The notes: generated by a model from the sequence alone, not told the origin. A stretch of DNA of 20,397 nucleotides from Streptomyces catenulae (GCF_000718015.1 NZ_JODY01000056.1:1-20397); one strand, 5' to 3'; numbered from the stretch's first letter, positions 6,819 through 14,427 are shown. Program-made: numbers and translations.

Positions 6819-7586
6819 ATGGGCAGGAGCCGCAGAACAATTCCGGAGGAGCTTCTGCTGCTGGCTTTGGACCCGGCAACGGGCACCACAGCGCAGCCGC
6901 AGTCGCTCGACCTCGGCCTGGCCGGGGCCCAGCTAGTGGAGCTGGCTCTGGCAGGACGGATAGCCCCGGACGGGGATCGTATCGCCGTGGTGATGCCACG
7001 GCCGACCGGAGATCCGACTCTGGACTCCGCGCTCGAACTGCTGCGCCGACGCGGCAGTCCGGTGCGCGCGGTCCACTGGATCGGCGGGCCCCGACTGGGG
7101 CTGCGCCAGACGTATCTCTCGCATCTCGAACGCTGCGGCATGGTCCATGCCGTGGAGGGGCAGATGTGCGGGGTGCTGCCGACGACGCGCTACCAGGCGA
7201 CGGAGACGGCCATCAGCCGGGAAATCAGGGCCCGGCTCGACACCGCGATCCGCACCGGCGTACCGCCGGACCCGCGGACCGCCGCGCTCGCCGCGCTGGC
7301 CCATGCGGTCGGTCTCGGCAAGCACCTCTACCCGGGGAACGAAGGGCGTTCATCGCGCTCCCGTCTCCGGGATCTGATCCGGCACGACCCCATGGGCGGT
7401 CTGGTCGCGCACGCGGTCATGGACGTCCAAAACGGCGTCGCGGCGCAGCCGCGGCGGACACCGGCGGCGGGTTCGGGCCACGGTCCGGCGCGTCAGCCGG
7501 CCGGCCGGGGCGCGGCGAACGCGTCCGGAGTGCCGGTTCCCTCACGGCACGGGCACGGCAGCATGGCCCGGGCCGGCGCACGGTGA
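6819..7586 (+). CDS. GPP34 (GOLPH3/Vps74-like) family protein
   Basis: The product has 255 residues from ATG 6819. The opening IPEELLLLALDPATG and the following SLDLGLAGAQLVELALAGRI are the hallmark first helices of the GPP34 fold, which in eukaryotes binds phosphoinositides on Golgi membranes. The core spans about residues 6-210. The last ~45 residues are Gly/Ala/Pro/His-rich and probably disordered. Actinobacteria carry many paralogues whose role is not established. I chose 6819 over the in-frame ATG at 6795 because GGGGAGG lies five bases upstream; the longer start would add eight residues. It is divergent from the carboxypeptidase gene and followed by a strong hairpin, so it is probably a single-gene unit. 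Confidence 0.88.
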   Translation: MGRSRRTIPEELLLLALDPATGTTAQPQSLDLGLAGAQLVELALAGRIAPDGDRIAVVMPRPTGDPTLDSALELLRRRGSPVRAVHWIGGPRLGLRQTYLSHLERCGMVHAVEGQMCGVLPTTRYQATETAISREIRARLDTAIRTGVPPDPRTAALAALAHAVGLGKHLYPGNEGRSSRSRLRDLIRHDPMGGLVAHAVMDVQNGVAAQPRRTPAAGSGHGPARQPAGRGAANASGVPVPSRHGHGSMARAGAR

Positions 7587-7595
7587 TCGCCGGGG

Positions 7596-7628
7596 GCGCG
7601 CGGGGCGCTGTGTGCGCCGCCCGCGCGC
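7596..7628 (+). terminator. Strong GC hairpin after GPP34
   Basis: GCGCGCGGG (7596-7604) pairs perfectly with CCCGCGCGC (7620-7628). GCGC (7605-7608) pairs with GCGC (7614-7617) across a 2-nt bulge, closing a TGTGT loop. It starts about ten bases after the stop codon. There is no U-tract, which is usual for streptomycete terminators. Confidence 0.6.
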
Positions 7629-7893
7629 TCCCGTAATGCTCCGGGCGGTGCCCCGGTCGGCGTCTGGTACGCCGCCGGGGCACCGCCTCGTTGCAGAACC
7701 GTCCCCACGAGCCCGTTCGGGAGCCGCAGTTGGCGCGGGGCGACGGATCGGCCGTTCCGGACGGACGGTCGGTTCGCCGCCCCGCGCTGCGGCGTGCTCG
7801 CCTTCTGTGTGCATTTGACTGCGCGGCGTCCACCCGGGGTGGCACCCTGCTGGCACGGAACAACAGCAGTACGGACCCGGAGGTGCACGTCCC
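7629..7893 (+). promoter_or_regulatory. Upstream region of the XRE regulator with palindromes
   Basis: No gene is visible here. TTGACT (7815-7820) is a good -35 candidate, but no convincing -10 follows at 17-18 nt. The expected position is covered by two overlapping palindromes: CCACCCGGGGTGG (7830-7842) and GGGTGGCACCC (7837-7847). Another TGGCAC lies at 7850-7855. Such overlap fits an autoregulatory operator. CCGGAGG (7878-7883) is the ribosome binding site, ten bases before GTG 7894. Confidence 0.4.
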
Positions 7894-8760
7894 GTGGCGT
7901 CCCATGTCAACCCCACCGTCCGACGACGCCGGTTGGGCCAGGAGCTGCGCAGGCTCCGCGAGCTCAAGGGCATGACGGCGGAGGAGGTGGCCGAGCGGCT
8001 GCTGGTCTCCCAGTCGAAGATCAGCCGACTGGAGAACGGTCGCCGCAGCATCAGCCAGCGCGACGTCCGCGATCTGTGCGGCGTGTACGAGGTCGACGAC
8101 CGCCGGATAGTGGAATCCCTGATGCAGATGGCCAAGGATTCCCGGCAGCAGGGCTGGTGGCACGCGTTCGGCGACATCCCGTACAGCGTCTACATCGGTC
8201 TGGAGACCGAGGCTGCCTCGCTGCGGGTGTACGAGTCGCTGGTGGTGCCCGGCCTGTTGCAGACGCCGCGGTACGCGCGGGCGGTGATCCCCGGGGTGCT
8301 GCCGGAGCTGCCGCCCGACCAGTTGGAGAAGCGGACCCAGGTGCGGCTGCGGCGTCAGGAGCGGGTGGAGGATCCGGAGAACCCGCTGCGGCTGTGGGTG
8401 GTGCTCGACGAGAGTGCGCTGCGGCGGGTGGTGGGCGGTCACGCCGTGATGCGGGAGCAGTTGGAGCATCTCGTCGAGATGAGCGCGCTGCCGCATGTGA
8501 CGGTTCAGGTGCTGCCGTACGACACGGGAGCGCACGCCGGAATGTCCGGCACGTTCTCCATTCTCGAATTCGATGCCACCTCCGATTCGAGCGTCGTCTA
8601 CATCGAAGGCGTCACGAGCGATCTCTATCTGGAGAAAGCGAACGACGTCAACAAGTACACGATCATGTACGAACATCTTCGGGCACAGGCGCTGAATGCC
8701 GATCAGAGCCGGGAATTCATCGCGGCTGCCGCCAAGCGTCACGCCGATGCGTTGAGCTGA
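7894..8760 (+). CDS. XRE-family regulator with DUF5753 domain
   Basis: The product has 288 residues from GTG 7894. The N-terminus holds a lambda-repressor-type helix-turn-helix (about residues 12-70), with LGQELRRLRELKGMTAEE, then AERLLVSQSKISRLENGRR, where SQSKISRLENG is the recognition-helix region. The rest is a DUF5753 domain (about 100-280), containing YESLVVPGLLQTPRYARAV and the later VTVQVLPYDTGAHAGMSG. This architecture is the WhiJ-like class that streptomycetes encode beside DUF397 proteins, as here. From memory, the pair described in S. coelicolor as Scr1/Scr2, which affects antibiotic production, has the same layout; orthology needs a tree. It probably binds its own promoter palindromes and perhaps that of the DUF397 gene. 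A strong terminator follows. Confidence 0.93.
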   Translation: MASHVNPTVRRRRLGQELRRLRELKGMTAEEVAERLLVSQSKISRLENGRRSISQRDVRDLCGVYEVDDRRIVESLMQMAKDSRQQGWWHAFGDIPYSVYIGLETEAASLRVYESLVVPGLLQTPRYARAVIPGVLPELPPDQLEKRTQVRLRRQERVEDPENPLRLWVVLDESALRRVVGGHAVMREQLEHLVEMSALPHVTVQVLPYDTGAHAGMSGTFSILEFDATSDSSVVYIEGVTSDLYLEKANDVNKYTIMYEHLRAQALNADQSREFIAAAAKRHADALS

Positions 8761-8776
8761 GATCCACGCCGCGGAA

Positions 8777-8811
8777 TTCCGCCCCGCCGGGTGGCACCGC
8801 GCGGGGCGGAA
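8777..8811 (+). terminator. Perfect 11-bp hairpin after the XRE gene
   Basis: TTCCGCCCCGC (8777-8787) and GCGGGGCGGAA (8801-8811) are perfect inverted repeats with a 13-nt loop, 16 bases after the stop. The loop contains GGGTGGCACC, which is also present upstream of the XRE gene. Confidence 0.7.
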
Positions 8812-9012
8812 CGGGACCGAAGCGCCGGTCGGAGCGGTGTGGGCGGTGGCCCCCGGCGGCGGGTTCGGCAAGGTACACCTGCGCCCGGCGCGTTGAAAAG
8901 AGATCCAGAAGCACGCCATTCGGACGGGTGAACTGCTCCCGCTGCAAGGGAAGTTGGCGCGTAGCGTCGGCACGACCGAATCCGCAGCAACTCACAGTAG
9001 CCGGAGCGAACA
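8812..9012 (+). promoter_or_regulatory. Promoter region of the DUF397 gene
   Basis: After the terminator this 201-nt spacer becomes less GC-rich. TTGAAA at 8893-8898 is a possible -35, but no clear -10 is placed correctly. GGAG at 9002-9005 lies seven bases before GTG 9013. The separate terminator and spacer suggest that the DUF397 gene has its own promoter. Confidence 0.3.
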
Positions 9013-9225
9013 GTGAACAAGGTCATGCAGCCCAATTCCGCTTTCTCCTGGACGAAGTCGTCGTACTCCGCCAGCGGTGCCTGCGTGGAAATCGCCGTAC
9101 CGGCCGCCGCGGCCATTGCGGTGCGCGACTCCAAGGACCCCGAGGGCCCGCGCCTCACCTTCGAGAACTCGGCCTGGAGCACCTTCGTGTCGGACGTCGC
9201 CGGCGGCGCCTTCGACCTGGCCTGA
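9013..9225 (+). CDS. DUF397-domain protein, partner of the XRE regulator
   Basis: This 70-residue protein is essentially one DUF397 domain. It shows the family signature FSWTKSSYSASGACVEIAV, then IAVRDSKDPEGPRLTFE, then AWSTFVSDV. The start is GTG 9013 with GGAG at 9002-9005. DUF397 proteins are small and acidic to neutral, and are encoded next to XRE/DUF5753 regulators. In the pairs studied they bind or modulate the regulator, and some pairs have been compared with antitoxin/toxin modules. Here the gene follows its likely partner by 252 nt on the same strand. Confidence 0.9.
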   Translation: MNKVMQPNSAFSWTKSSYSASGACVEIAVPAAAAIAVRDSKDPEGPRLTFENSAWSTFVSDVAGGAFDLA

Positions 9226-9282
9226 CCGGCCCGTCAGACCGCCGCGCCCCCGTCGCGCGGCTCCGAGCCCTCTCGACCGGAT

Positions 9283-9312
9283 CCCCTGTCCAGGCCGAGG
9301 GGGCTCTCCCCT
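9283..9312 (+). terminator. Weak alternative hairpins after the DUF397 gene
   Basis: AGGGG (9298-9302) can pair either with CCCCT at 9283-9287 or with CCCCT at 9308-9312; the two CCCCT copies belong to a repeated CCCCTGTCC. This lies in the 191-nt gap before the aminotransferase. The stems are short, so this is a weak terminator candidate. Confidence 0.25.
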
Positions 9313-9416
9313 GTCCGGAGCCGGGTGCGGCCCCCTGTGCCGGGCCGGGCGGGCGGCTTAAGCTCCGGCGACCGAGCCGGGGCGGGGCGCGCCCCGGGTG
9401 AGCGATGGGAGTCGCC

Positions 9417-10640
9417 ATGACGGATCCGGCCCAGCACGTCTCCACGGTCCCCGCGCCGGGGCTCGCCTCCCGGGCGGCGCGGACCGGGAGTTCCCCGGTG
9501 CGCGACATCCTGGCGCTGACCGCGCGCCCGGAGGTCATCTCGTTCGCGGGCGGGCTGCCCGCGCCGGAGCTGTTCGACGCCGCGGGGATAGCCGACGCGT
9601 TCCGGTACGTGCTGGCGGAGCAGCCGCGGCGGGCGTTGCAGTACTCGCCGACCGACGGCGATCCGCAGCTGCGTGCCGCGGTCGCCGCCCGGACCACCGC
9701 GCGGGGGCTGGCGACCGCCGCGGACGATCTGGTCGTGACCACCGGGTCGCAGCAGGGGCTGACGCTGCTGACGGCGGCGCTGTTGGAGCCCGGTGACGTG
9801 GTGCTGGTCGAGGATCCCTGCTATCTGGCGGCGTTGCAGATCTTCTCGCTGGCGGGGGCGCGGGTGGTGCCGGTGCCGACGGACGACGAGGGGGTGGACC
9901 CGGTCGCGTTGGACGAGATCGCCGCGCGGGTCGGTCCGAAGCTGCTCTATCTGGTGCCGACGTTCCAGAACCCGACGGGCCGGACGCTGTCGGCGGAGCG
10001 GCGGGCGGCGGTGGCGGCGGTGGCGGCCCGGCGGGGGCTGTGGATCGCGGAGGACGATCCCTACGGTGAGCTGCGGTTCGAGGGGGAGCCGGTGCCGTGG
10101 ATCGCGTCGTTCCCGGGGGCGGAGGACCGTACGGCGCTGCTGGGGTCGTTCTCGAAGGTGATGGCGCCGGGGTTGCGGCTGGGGTGGCTGCGGGCGCCGG
10201 CCGGGTTGCGGCGGGCCTGTGTGATCGCGAAGCAGGCCGCCGATCTGCACTCGTCGACGGTGGATCAGGCGGCGGCCGCGCGGTATCTGGCGGTGGCGGA
10301 TCTGGATGCGCATCTGGTGCGGGTGCGGGAGGCGTACCGGGCGCGGCGGGACGCGTTGCTCGGCGGGTTGGGCGGGGCGCTGCCCGCGGGGTCGCGGTGG
10401 AACCGTCCGGCGGGCGGCATGTTCGTCTGGGCGACGCTGCCCGCGGGGTACGACGCGGCGGCGTTGCTGCCCGGGGTGGTGCGGCACGACGTGGCGTACG
10501 TGCCCGGGGCGCCGTTCTTCGCGGGGCCGCCGGACGCGGCGGCGATGCGGCTCTCGTTCGTGACGCATCCGCCGGAGGAGATCGGCGAGGGGCTGGTCCG
10601 GCTGGGTGCGGCGCTGCGGGGCGCCCGTCCGGCGGGCTGA
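9417..10640 (+). CDS. PLP-dependent aminotransferase, fold type I (2-aminoadipate/LysN-like)
   Basis: The 407-residue product is a cytosolic fold-type I aminotransferase without a regulator domain. ISFAGGLPAPELF near the N-terminus and LQYSPTDGDPQLRAAVA are the hallmarks of the 2-aminoadipate/LysN-type and MocR-type catalytic domain. PLP-site residues are visible: N185 in FQNPTG, D213 and Y216 in EDDPYGEL, and the Schiff-base lysine K247 in GSFSKVMAPGLRLGW. The late motif PAGGMFVWATLP contributes to substrate binding. ATG 9417 is preceded by GGGAG five bases upstream; an in-frame ATG at 9405 would add four residues. The natural amino acid is not predictable, with broad-range aromatic or branched-chain or 2-aminoadipate use all possible. 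No pathway partner lies beside it. Confidence 0.92.
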   Translation: MTDPAQHVSTVPAPGLASRAARTGSSPVRDILALTARPEVISFAGGLPAPELFDAAGIADAFRYVLAEQPRRALQYSPTDGDPQLRAAVAARTTARGLATAADDLVVTTGSQQGLTLLTAALLEPGDVVLVEDPCYLAALQIFSLAGARVVPVPTDDEGVDPVALDEIAARVGPKLLYLVPTFQNPTGRTLSAERRAAVAAVAARRGLWIAEDDPYGELRFEGEPVPWIASFPGAEDRTALLGSFSKVMAPGLRLGWLRAPAGLRRACVIAKQAADLHSSTVDQAAAARYLAVADLDAHLVRVREAYRARRDALLGGLGGALPAGSRWNRPAGGMFVWATLPAGYDAAALLPGVVRHDVAYVPGAPFFAGPPDAAAMRLSFVTHPPEEIGEGLVRLGAALRGARPAG

Positions 10641-10648
10641 ACGGGCGC
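10621..10648 (+). terminator. Hairpin spanning the aminotransferase stop codon
   Basis: GCGCCCGT (10621-10628) and ACGGGCGC (10641-10648) are perfect 8-bp arms with the TGA stop in the loop. It could protect the 3' end or terminate transcription. It is not followed by a T-run. Confidence 0.35.
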
Positions 10649-11118
10649 GGGTGCGGGAGTGCGCCCCGGGGGCGCCGCCGGGGGCGTGCGGGACGGGTGG
10701 GTGCGCGGGCGGGCGGGCCGGTGGTGGGGCCGCCCGTCCGGGTGCCGGTGGCTTCGTCCGTGGTGGGTTCCTCCCGGCGGTGCGGTGGGGTGCCACACGG
10801 GATCCCGCTCCCGTGCGGCCGGTCGCCGTGCCGCTGGTGCGGACGGTGGTGGCGGTGCTGGTCGGGCCTGCGGAGCCCGGCGAAGTGTCCGCACATCGTG
10901 GGTGCGGCGGTGGACGGGGGACAACGCCCCGTCCGGTCAAGAGCGGGCAAAATTGTTCGACTTGGTGACCGTCGTTCACATCCTTGATTTTTGGGGCCTT
11001 GACCGGCCCGCGCGGCGGACGGTTCAATCCCCACGTCCCCGCTCCCGCACGGGGAACCGCCCCACGGAACGTCACGGCGAAGTGGTCCACGTTCATCAGG
11101 CGGACCCCTGGAGGGGGC
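10641..11118 (+). promoter_or_regulatory. 478-nt gap: hairpins, then AT-richer promoter of the symporter
   Basis: I see no credible gene here. The first 270 nt are extremely GC-rich and contain CCACACGGGA (10793-10802) against TCCCGTGCGG (10809-10818), a 10-bp stem with one mismatch. The segment 10935-11030 is clearly less GC-rich. It holds the imperfect palindrome GTGACCGTCGTTCAC (10965-10979), a repeated CCTTGA, and a possible promoter: TTGACC (10999-11004), 18 nt, TTCAAT (11023-11028). That promoter would give a leader of about 85 nt before ATG 11119. The palindrome sits just upstream of it, where an activator or repressor could act. Confidence 0.4.
10912..10934 (+). terminator. Perfect 8-bp hairpin upstream of the symporter promoter
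   Basis: GGACGGGG (10912-10919) and CCCCGTCC (10927-10934) form a perfect stem with a 7-nt GACAACG loop. It lies just before the AT-richer promoter segment, so it could insulate the symporter from upstream transcription. Confidence 0.45.
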
Positions 11119-12687
11119 ATGAACAGTCTCGACTGGGCCGTACTCATCGGCTATTTCGGTGTGATGGTCGCGATCGGCGTGTGGTCGCACCGGCGGGTCG
11201 ACGACGTCGGCGACTTCTTCACTGCGGGTGGCCGGATGCCGTGGTGGCTGTCCGGTATCTCGCACCACATGTCCGGGTACAGCGCGGTGATGTTCACCGG
11301 CTATGCGGGCATCTCGTACCAGTACGGCATCACGTCGTACGTCACCTGGTCGTTCCCGATCGCGATGGGGATCGCCATCGGGGCGCGGCTGTTCGCGCCG
11401 CGGCTGAACCGGCTGCGGTCGCGGCTGCACGTGGCCTCGCCGCTGGAGTACCTCAAGAGCCGCTACAACCTGCCGACGCAGCAGGCGCTGGCCTGGTCGG
11501 GGGTGCTGTTGAAGATCGTGGACGTGGGCGCCAAGTGGGCGGCGATCGCGACGCTGTTGTCGGTGTTCACGGGGATGTCGCTCAACCAGGGCATCCTGAT
11601 CACCGGGGTCGTCACCGGGATCTACTGCACGGTCGGCGGGTTGTGGGCGGACGCGTTGACGGAGTTGGGGCAGTTCGTCATCCAGTTGCTGGCCGGGGTG
11701 GCGATGCTGGTGACGGTGCTGGCGCAGCTCGGGGGTTTCGGGGCGCTGTGGTCGGCGTGGGACCGGCTGCCCTCGGGGCACACGGCGCCGACCGCCGGGC
11801 CGTACACGCTGACGTTCCTGCTGGCGTACCTCTTCATCAAGACCTTCGAGTACAGCGGCGGGATGTGGAATCAGGCGCAGCGGTACATGGCGACGCGCAG
11901 TGCGCGGGAGGCGGTGCGGTCGGCGCGGCTGTCGGCGGCGCTGTGGCTGGTGTGGCCCGCGGTGCTGTTCTTCCCGATGTGGATGGCGCCGTTGCTGGTG
12001 CGGGCGGAGAAGCCGGATGCGTCGGACGCGTATGCGCTGCTGACCGAACGGCTGCTGCCGCACGGGCTGTTGGGTCTGGTCGTGGTCGGGTTCTTCTCCC
12101 ACACGATGGCGATGTGCTCGTCGGACGCGAACGCGATCTCGGCGGTCGTCACCCGGGACATCGCCCCGGCGCTGCCGGGGGTCGGCGAGCGGGTGCGGGG
12201 CTGGTCGCACCGGGCGGGGCTGCTGGCGGCGCGGCTGTCGACGGTGGCGTTCCTGGCGCTGTCGATGGCGATCGCGACGCAGGTCAACTCACCGGCGTTC
12301 AAGGACATCATCACGGTGGTCATCAAGTGGGTGGCGGGGCTGGTCGGGCCGATCTCGATCCCGTTCCTGCTGGGGATGGTGCGCTGGTGCCGCCGGTCGG
12401 GGCCGACGGCGGCGCTGGTGTCGTGGGCGGCGGGGCTGTTCGCGTTCTGGCTGACGAACTACGGGCTGGACGGGGTGCAGCTGCAGATCCAGATCGTGGC
12501 GCCGGTGGCCACCTCGCTGGTGCTGTTCCTGCTGATCGGGCTGGTCAGGCCGGAGGACACCCCGGAGCGGGACGCGGTCCTGGAGCGGATCAACGGCGAC
12601 GGGGACGGCGACGACGGGTTCGGTCGGGCCCGGCGGGTCCCCGGGCAGCGGGCGGACGGGGCGGCGGGGCGCGCGGGGAGGGCGTGA
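11119..12687 (+). CDS. Sodium:solute symporter family transporter (SSS/SLC5)
   Basis: The 522-residue product is a polytopic membrane protein, about 13 helices by eye, which is the usual SSS number. It starts MNSLDWAVLIGYFGVMVAIG, then DDFFTAGGR-like DVGDFFTAGGRMPWW, the usual first-loop sequence of the family. The sodium-site region is visible as MAMCSSDANAISAVVTRDI (S334-S335-D336), matching the conserved helix before the TRDI segment. ATG 11119 has GGAGGGGG immediately upstream. The cytoplasmic tail after the last helix is unusual, with a GDGDGDD acidic run then Arg/Gly-rich residues. Substrate cannot be assigned; sugar, organic acid and amino acid users all occur in the family. It ends 34 nt from the convergent ADP-ribosylglycohydrolase gene. 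Confidence 0.9.
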   Translation: MNSLDWAVLIGYFGVMVAIGVWSHRRVDDVGDFFTAGGRMPWWLSGISHHMSGYSAVMFTGYAGISYQYGITSYVTWSFPIAMGIAIGARLFAPRLNRLRSRLHVASPLEYLKSRYNLPTQQALAWSGVLLKIVDVGAKWAAIATLLSVFTGMSLNQGILITGVVTGIYCTVGGLWADALTELGQFVIQLLAGVAMLVTVLAQLGGFGALWSAWDRLPSGHTAPTAGPYTLTFLLAYLFIKTFEYSGGMWNQAQRYMATRSAREAVRSARLSAALWLVWPAVLFFPMWMAPLLVRAEKPDASDAYALLTERLLPHGLLGLVVVGFFSHTMAMCSSDANAISAVVTRDIAPALPGVGERVRGWSHRAGLLAARLSTVAFLALSMAIATQVNSPAFKDIITVVIKWVAGLVGPISIPFLLGMVRWCRRSGPTAALVSWAAGLFAFWLTNYGLDGVQLQIQIVAPVATSLVLFLLIGLVRPEDTPERDAVLERINGDGDGDDGFGRARRVPGQRADGAAGRAGRA

Positions 12688-12721
12688 CGCCGGGGCGTGG
12701 TCCGGGCCGGGCCGTTCCCCG

Positions 12722-13852
12722 TCAGGCCCGCGGGTACCGGGCGAGCCACCCCGGGGCGGATCCGGCGGGGCCGTGCAGGGCCGGGCCCTGGGTCATCTCC
12801 AGGGCGAAGTCGTCGGCGAGTTGGAGGATGGTGTCGCGGCCCTCCAGCTCGACCAGCCAGACCGGTGGCAGCGCGGTTTCGCCGTGCAGGGTGCCGAGGA
12901 GGTTGCCGCAGATGGCGCCGGTGGAGTCGCTGCCGCCGCCGTGGTTGACGGCGAGCAGCAGACCGTGCCGGACGTCCTCGGCGACCAGTGCGCAGTAGAC
13001 GCCTATGGAGAGCGCTTCCCCGGCCGTCCGGCCCTCGCCGAGCGAGGCGACCCGGTCGGCCGTCGGCATGCCCTGCCGGACGGCGCCGAGCGCGCGTTTG
13101 AGGGCCTCGGTGGTCTCCTCGTGGTCGGGGCGGGTGGCGAGGTGGGCGAGGGCCTTCTGGACGGCGCTGTCGAGGTCGTCGCCGCGGGCCAGGGCGTGGC
13201 TGATGACGGCGAAGGCACCGGCCGCGAGGTAGCCGGTGGGGTGGCCGTGGGTCTGGGCGGCGCATTCGACGGCGAGTTGGAAGACGAGTTGCGGCTCCCA
13301 GCCGACCAGCAGGCCGAACGGTGCGGAGCGCATCACGGCGCCGCATCCCTTGGAGTCGGGGTTCTTCGGCTTGTCCAGGGTGCCCATGGTGTCGTCGCCG
13401 AGACCGGTGAGGCAGTCGCGGCCCGGTGCGCGGCGGGAGTACAGCCACTCCTCGCGGGCCAGCCAGCCGTCGTCCTCCTTGCGCTCGTCCGGTCCCCAGT
13501 CGCGCTGGGTGGCGGCCCAGCGCAGGTAGGCGCGGTGCACGTCGGTGGGCGGGTGCCAGGCGCCGGTGTCGCGGCGGACCTGGGCGCGGATCAGGCCGTC
13601 GACGGTGAAGAGCGTCAGCTGGGTGTCGTCGGTGACCGCGCCGCGGCGCCCGAAGGCGGGGACGAAGTCGGTGACGCCTTCCTCGCCGTGGGTCTCGCGG
13701 ATGGCGTCCAGGGAGTCGGCTTCGACACCGGCGCCGAGCGCGTCGCCGATGGCACCGCCGAGCAGGCAGCCGCGGACCCGGCTGCGGAAGTCCTGCTGTT
13801 CGGCACGGCCCCAGATGGCGGTGGTGCCGGTGCCGCCTGCCGCTGCGCTCAC
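12722..13852 (-). CDS. ADP-ribosylglycohydrolase family protein (DraG/ARH fold), altered metal site
   Basis: The 376-residue product belongs to the family that removes ADP-ribose from proteins or related N/O-glycosides using two divalent metal ions. The first half of the metal site is intact: GGAIGDALGAGVEAD (about 32-46) and T74-D75-D76. The second half reads NHGGGSDSTGAICGNLLG (residues 303-320), where the family pattern is GGD-S/T-D-S/T. Position 307 is Gly where Asp is expected, while D309 is kept. It therefore may have reduced or changed activity. The GTG start at 13852 has GGGAGGG four bases upstream. A good promoter lies about 50 nt further up. It converges on the symporter and shares no operon. 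Confidence 0.9.
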   Translation of the reverse strand: MSAAAGGTGTTAIWGRAEQQDFRSRVRGCLLGGAIGDALGAGVEADSLDAIRETHGEEGVTDFVPAFGRRGAVTDDTQLTLFTVDGLIRAQVRRDTGAWHPPTDVHRAYLRWAATQRDWGPDERKEDDGWLAREEWLYSRRAPGRDCLTGLGDDTMGTLDKPKNPDSKGCGAVMRSAPFGLLVGWEPQLVFQLAVECAAQTHGHPTGYLAAGAFAVISHALARGDDLDSAVQKALAHLATRPDHEETTEALKRALGAVRQGMPTADRVASLGEGRTAGEALSIGVYCALVAEDVRHGLLLAVNHGGGSDSTGAICGNLLGTLHGETALPPVWLVELEGRDTILQLADDFALEMTQGPALHGPAGSAPGWLARYPRA

Positions 13853-13909
13853 TGTGCCCTCCCGAAGCCCACCACGCCCGTCGGCCCCGTACGGACCCCC
13901 TGGCGCAGC

Positions 13910-13938
13910 ACTGTAATCGACCGTGATTGATCGGTTAA
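13910..13938 (-). promoter_or_regulatory. Promoter of the ADP-ribosylglycohydrolase gene
   Basis: On the minus strand TTAACC (13933-13938) and TACAGT (13910-13915) are separated by exactly 17 nt, a plausible vegetative sigma promoter. Transcription would start near 13903, leaving about 50 nt to the GTG start. It lies in the 299-nt divergent gap with the small gene at 14152; in the remainder I see nothing else. Confidence 0.5.
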
Positions 13939-14151
13939 GGACGGGAACGGAATGCGACAAGACGCACATCTGGCGGCTTTTGAACGGTCCGCTCCCGTTC
14001 GGTGCGCGTCCGCCCGAGACCTCCGTACCGGCCGTACGCGGCGGGTCGATACGCGGAGGAAGGCGCAGGTGGGGGCAGGCTCCCGGGTGGCGGGCCGCGT
14101 TCAGGCGGGAGTTCGAAGGTGGCGGCGGGTCGGGGTGGGCATGCTCACCAC

Positions 14152-14415
14152 ATGTCCGAGTACGAGTGGGACCGCACCACGATGGCCGTCGTCGCCACCG
14201 CGCTCTCCGGCGACAGCGACGGCGCGGTGGAACTTCTCCGGCCGCTCCCGCACCGCGACGTCTGCCATGTCGCGGTCCGGCTGGCGGCCATGGCCGCGGA
14301 CGCGCTGATCACCGCCGCGCAGGACGCCGGCGGTGACCGTGCGCAGGCGCTCGCGCAGTGGCAGCAGTGCATCCTCCAGCACGAGACGGAGTACGACGGG
14401 GGCGCGCCGCCCTAG
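14152..14415 (+). CDS. Small conserved-looking hypothetical protein
   Basis: The product has 87 residues, beginning MSEYEWDRTTMAVVATALSG. It is predicted soluble, mostly helical and Ala-rich, with a segment HRDVCHVAVRLAAMAADALI and no signal peptide or membrane helix. Codon third positions fit coding DNA. The ribosome binding site is poor: only GGGGTGGG lies upstream, about 12-14 bases away, so the start could differ or the message could be leaderless. It is convergent with fbiC across a hairpin. I do not recognise a family and assign no function. Confidence 0.6.
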   Translation: MSEYEWDRTTMAVVATALSGDSDGAVELLRPLPHRDVCHVAVRLAAMAADALITAAQDAGGDRAQALAQWQQCILQHETEYDGGAPP

Positions 14416-14427
14416 GGGGCCCGGGGA

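Noticed and set aside
3348..6936. Very long open frames on the plus strand opposite the carboxypeptidase
   Set aside because: They are mirror frames of a very GC-rich gene with repetitive composition. Their products are low-complexity without domain signatures, while the minus frame has all three catalytic motifs and a ribosome binding site.
10606..10968. Possible 120-residue gene in the gap after the aminotransferase
   Set aside because: It overlaps the aminotransferase end, is Gly/Arg/Ala-rich without a domain, and has no ribosome binding site. The region is better explained as non-coding with hairpins.
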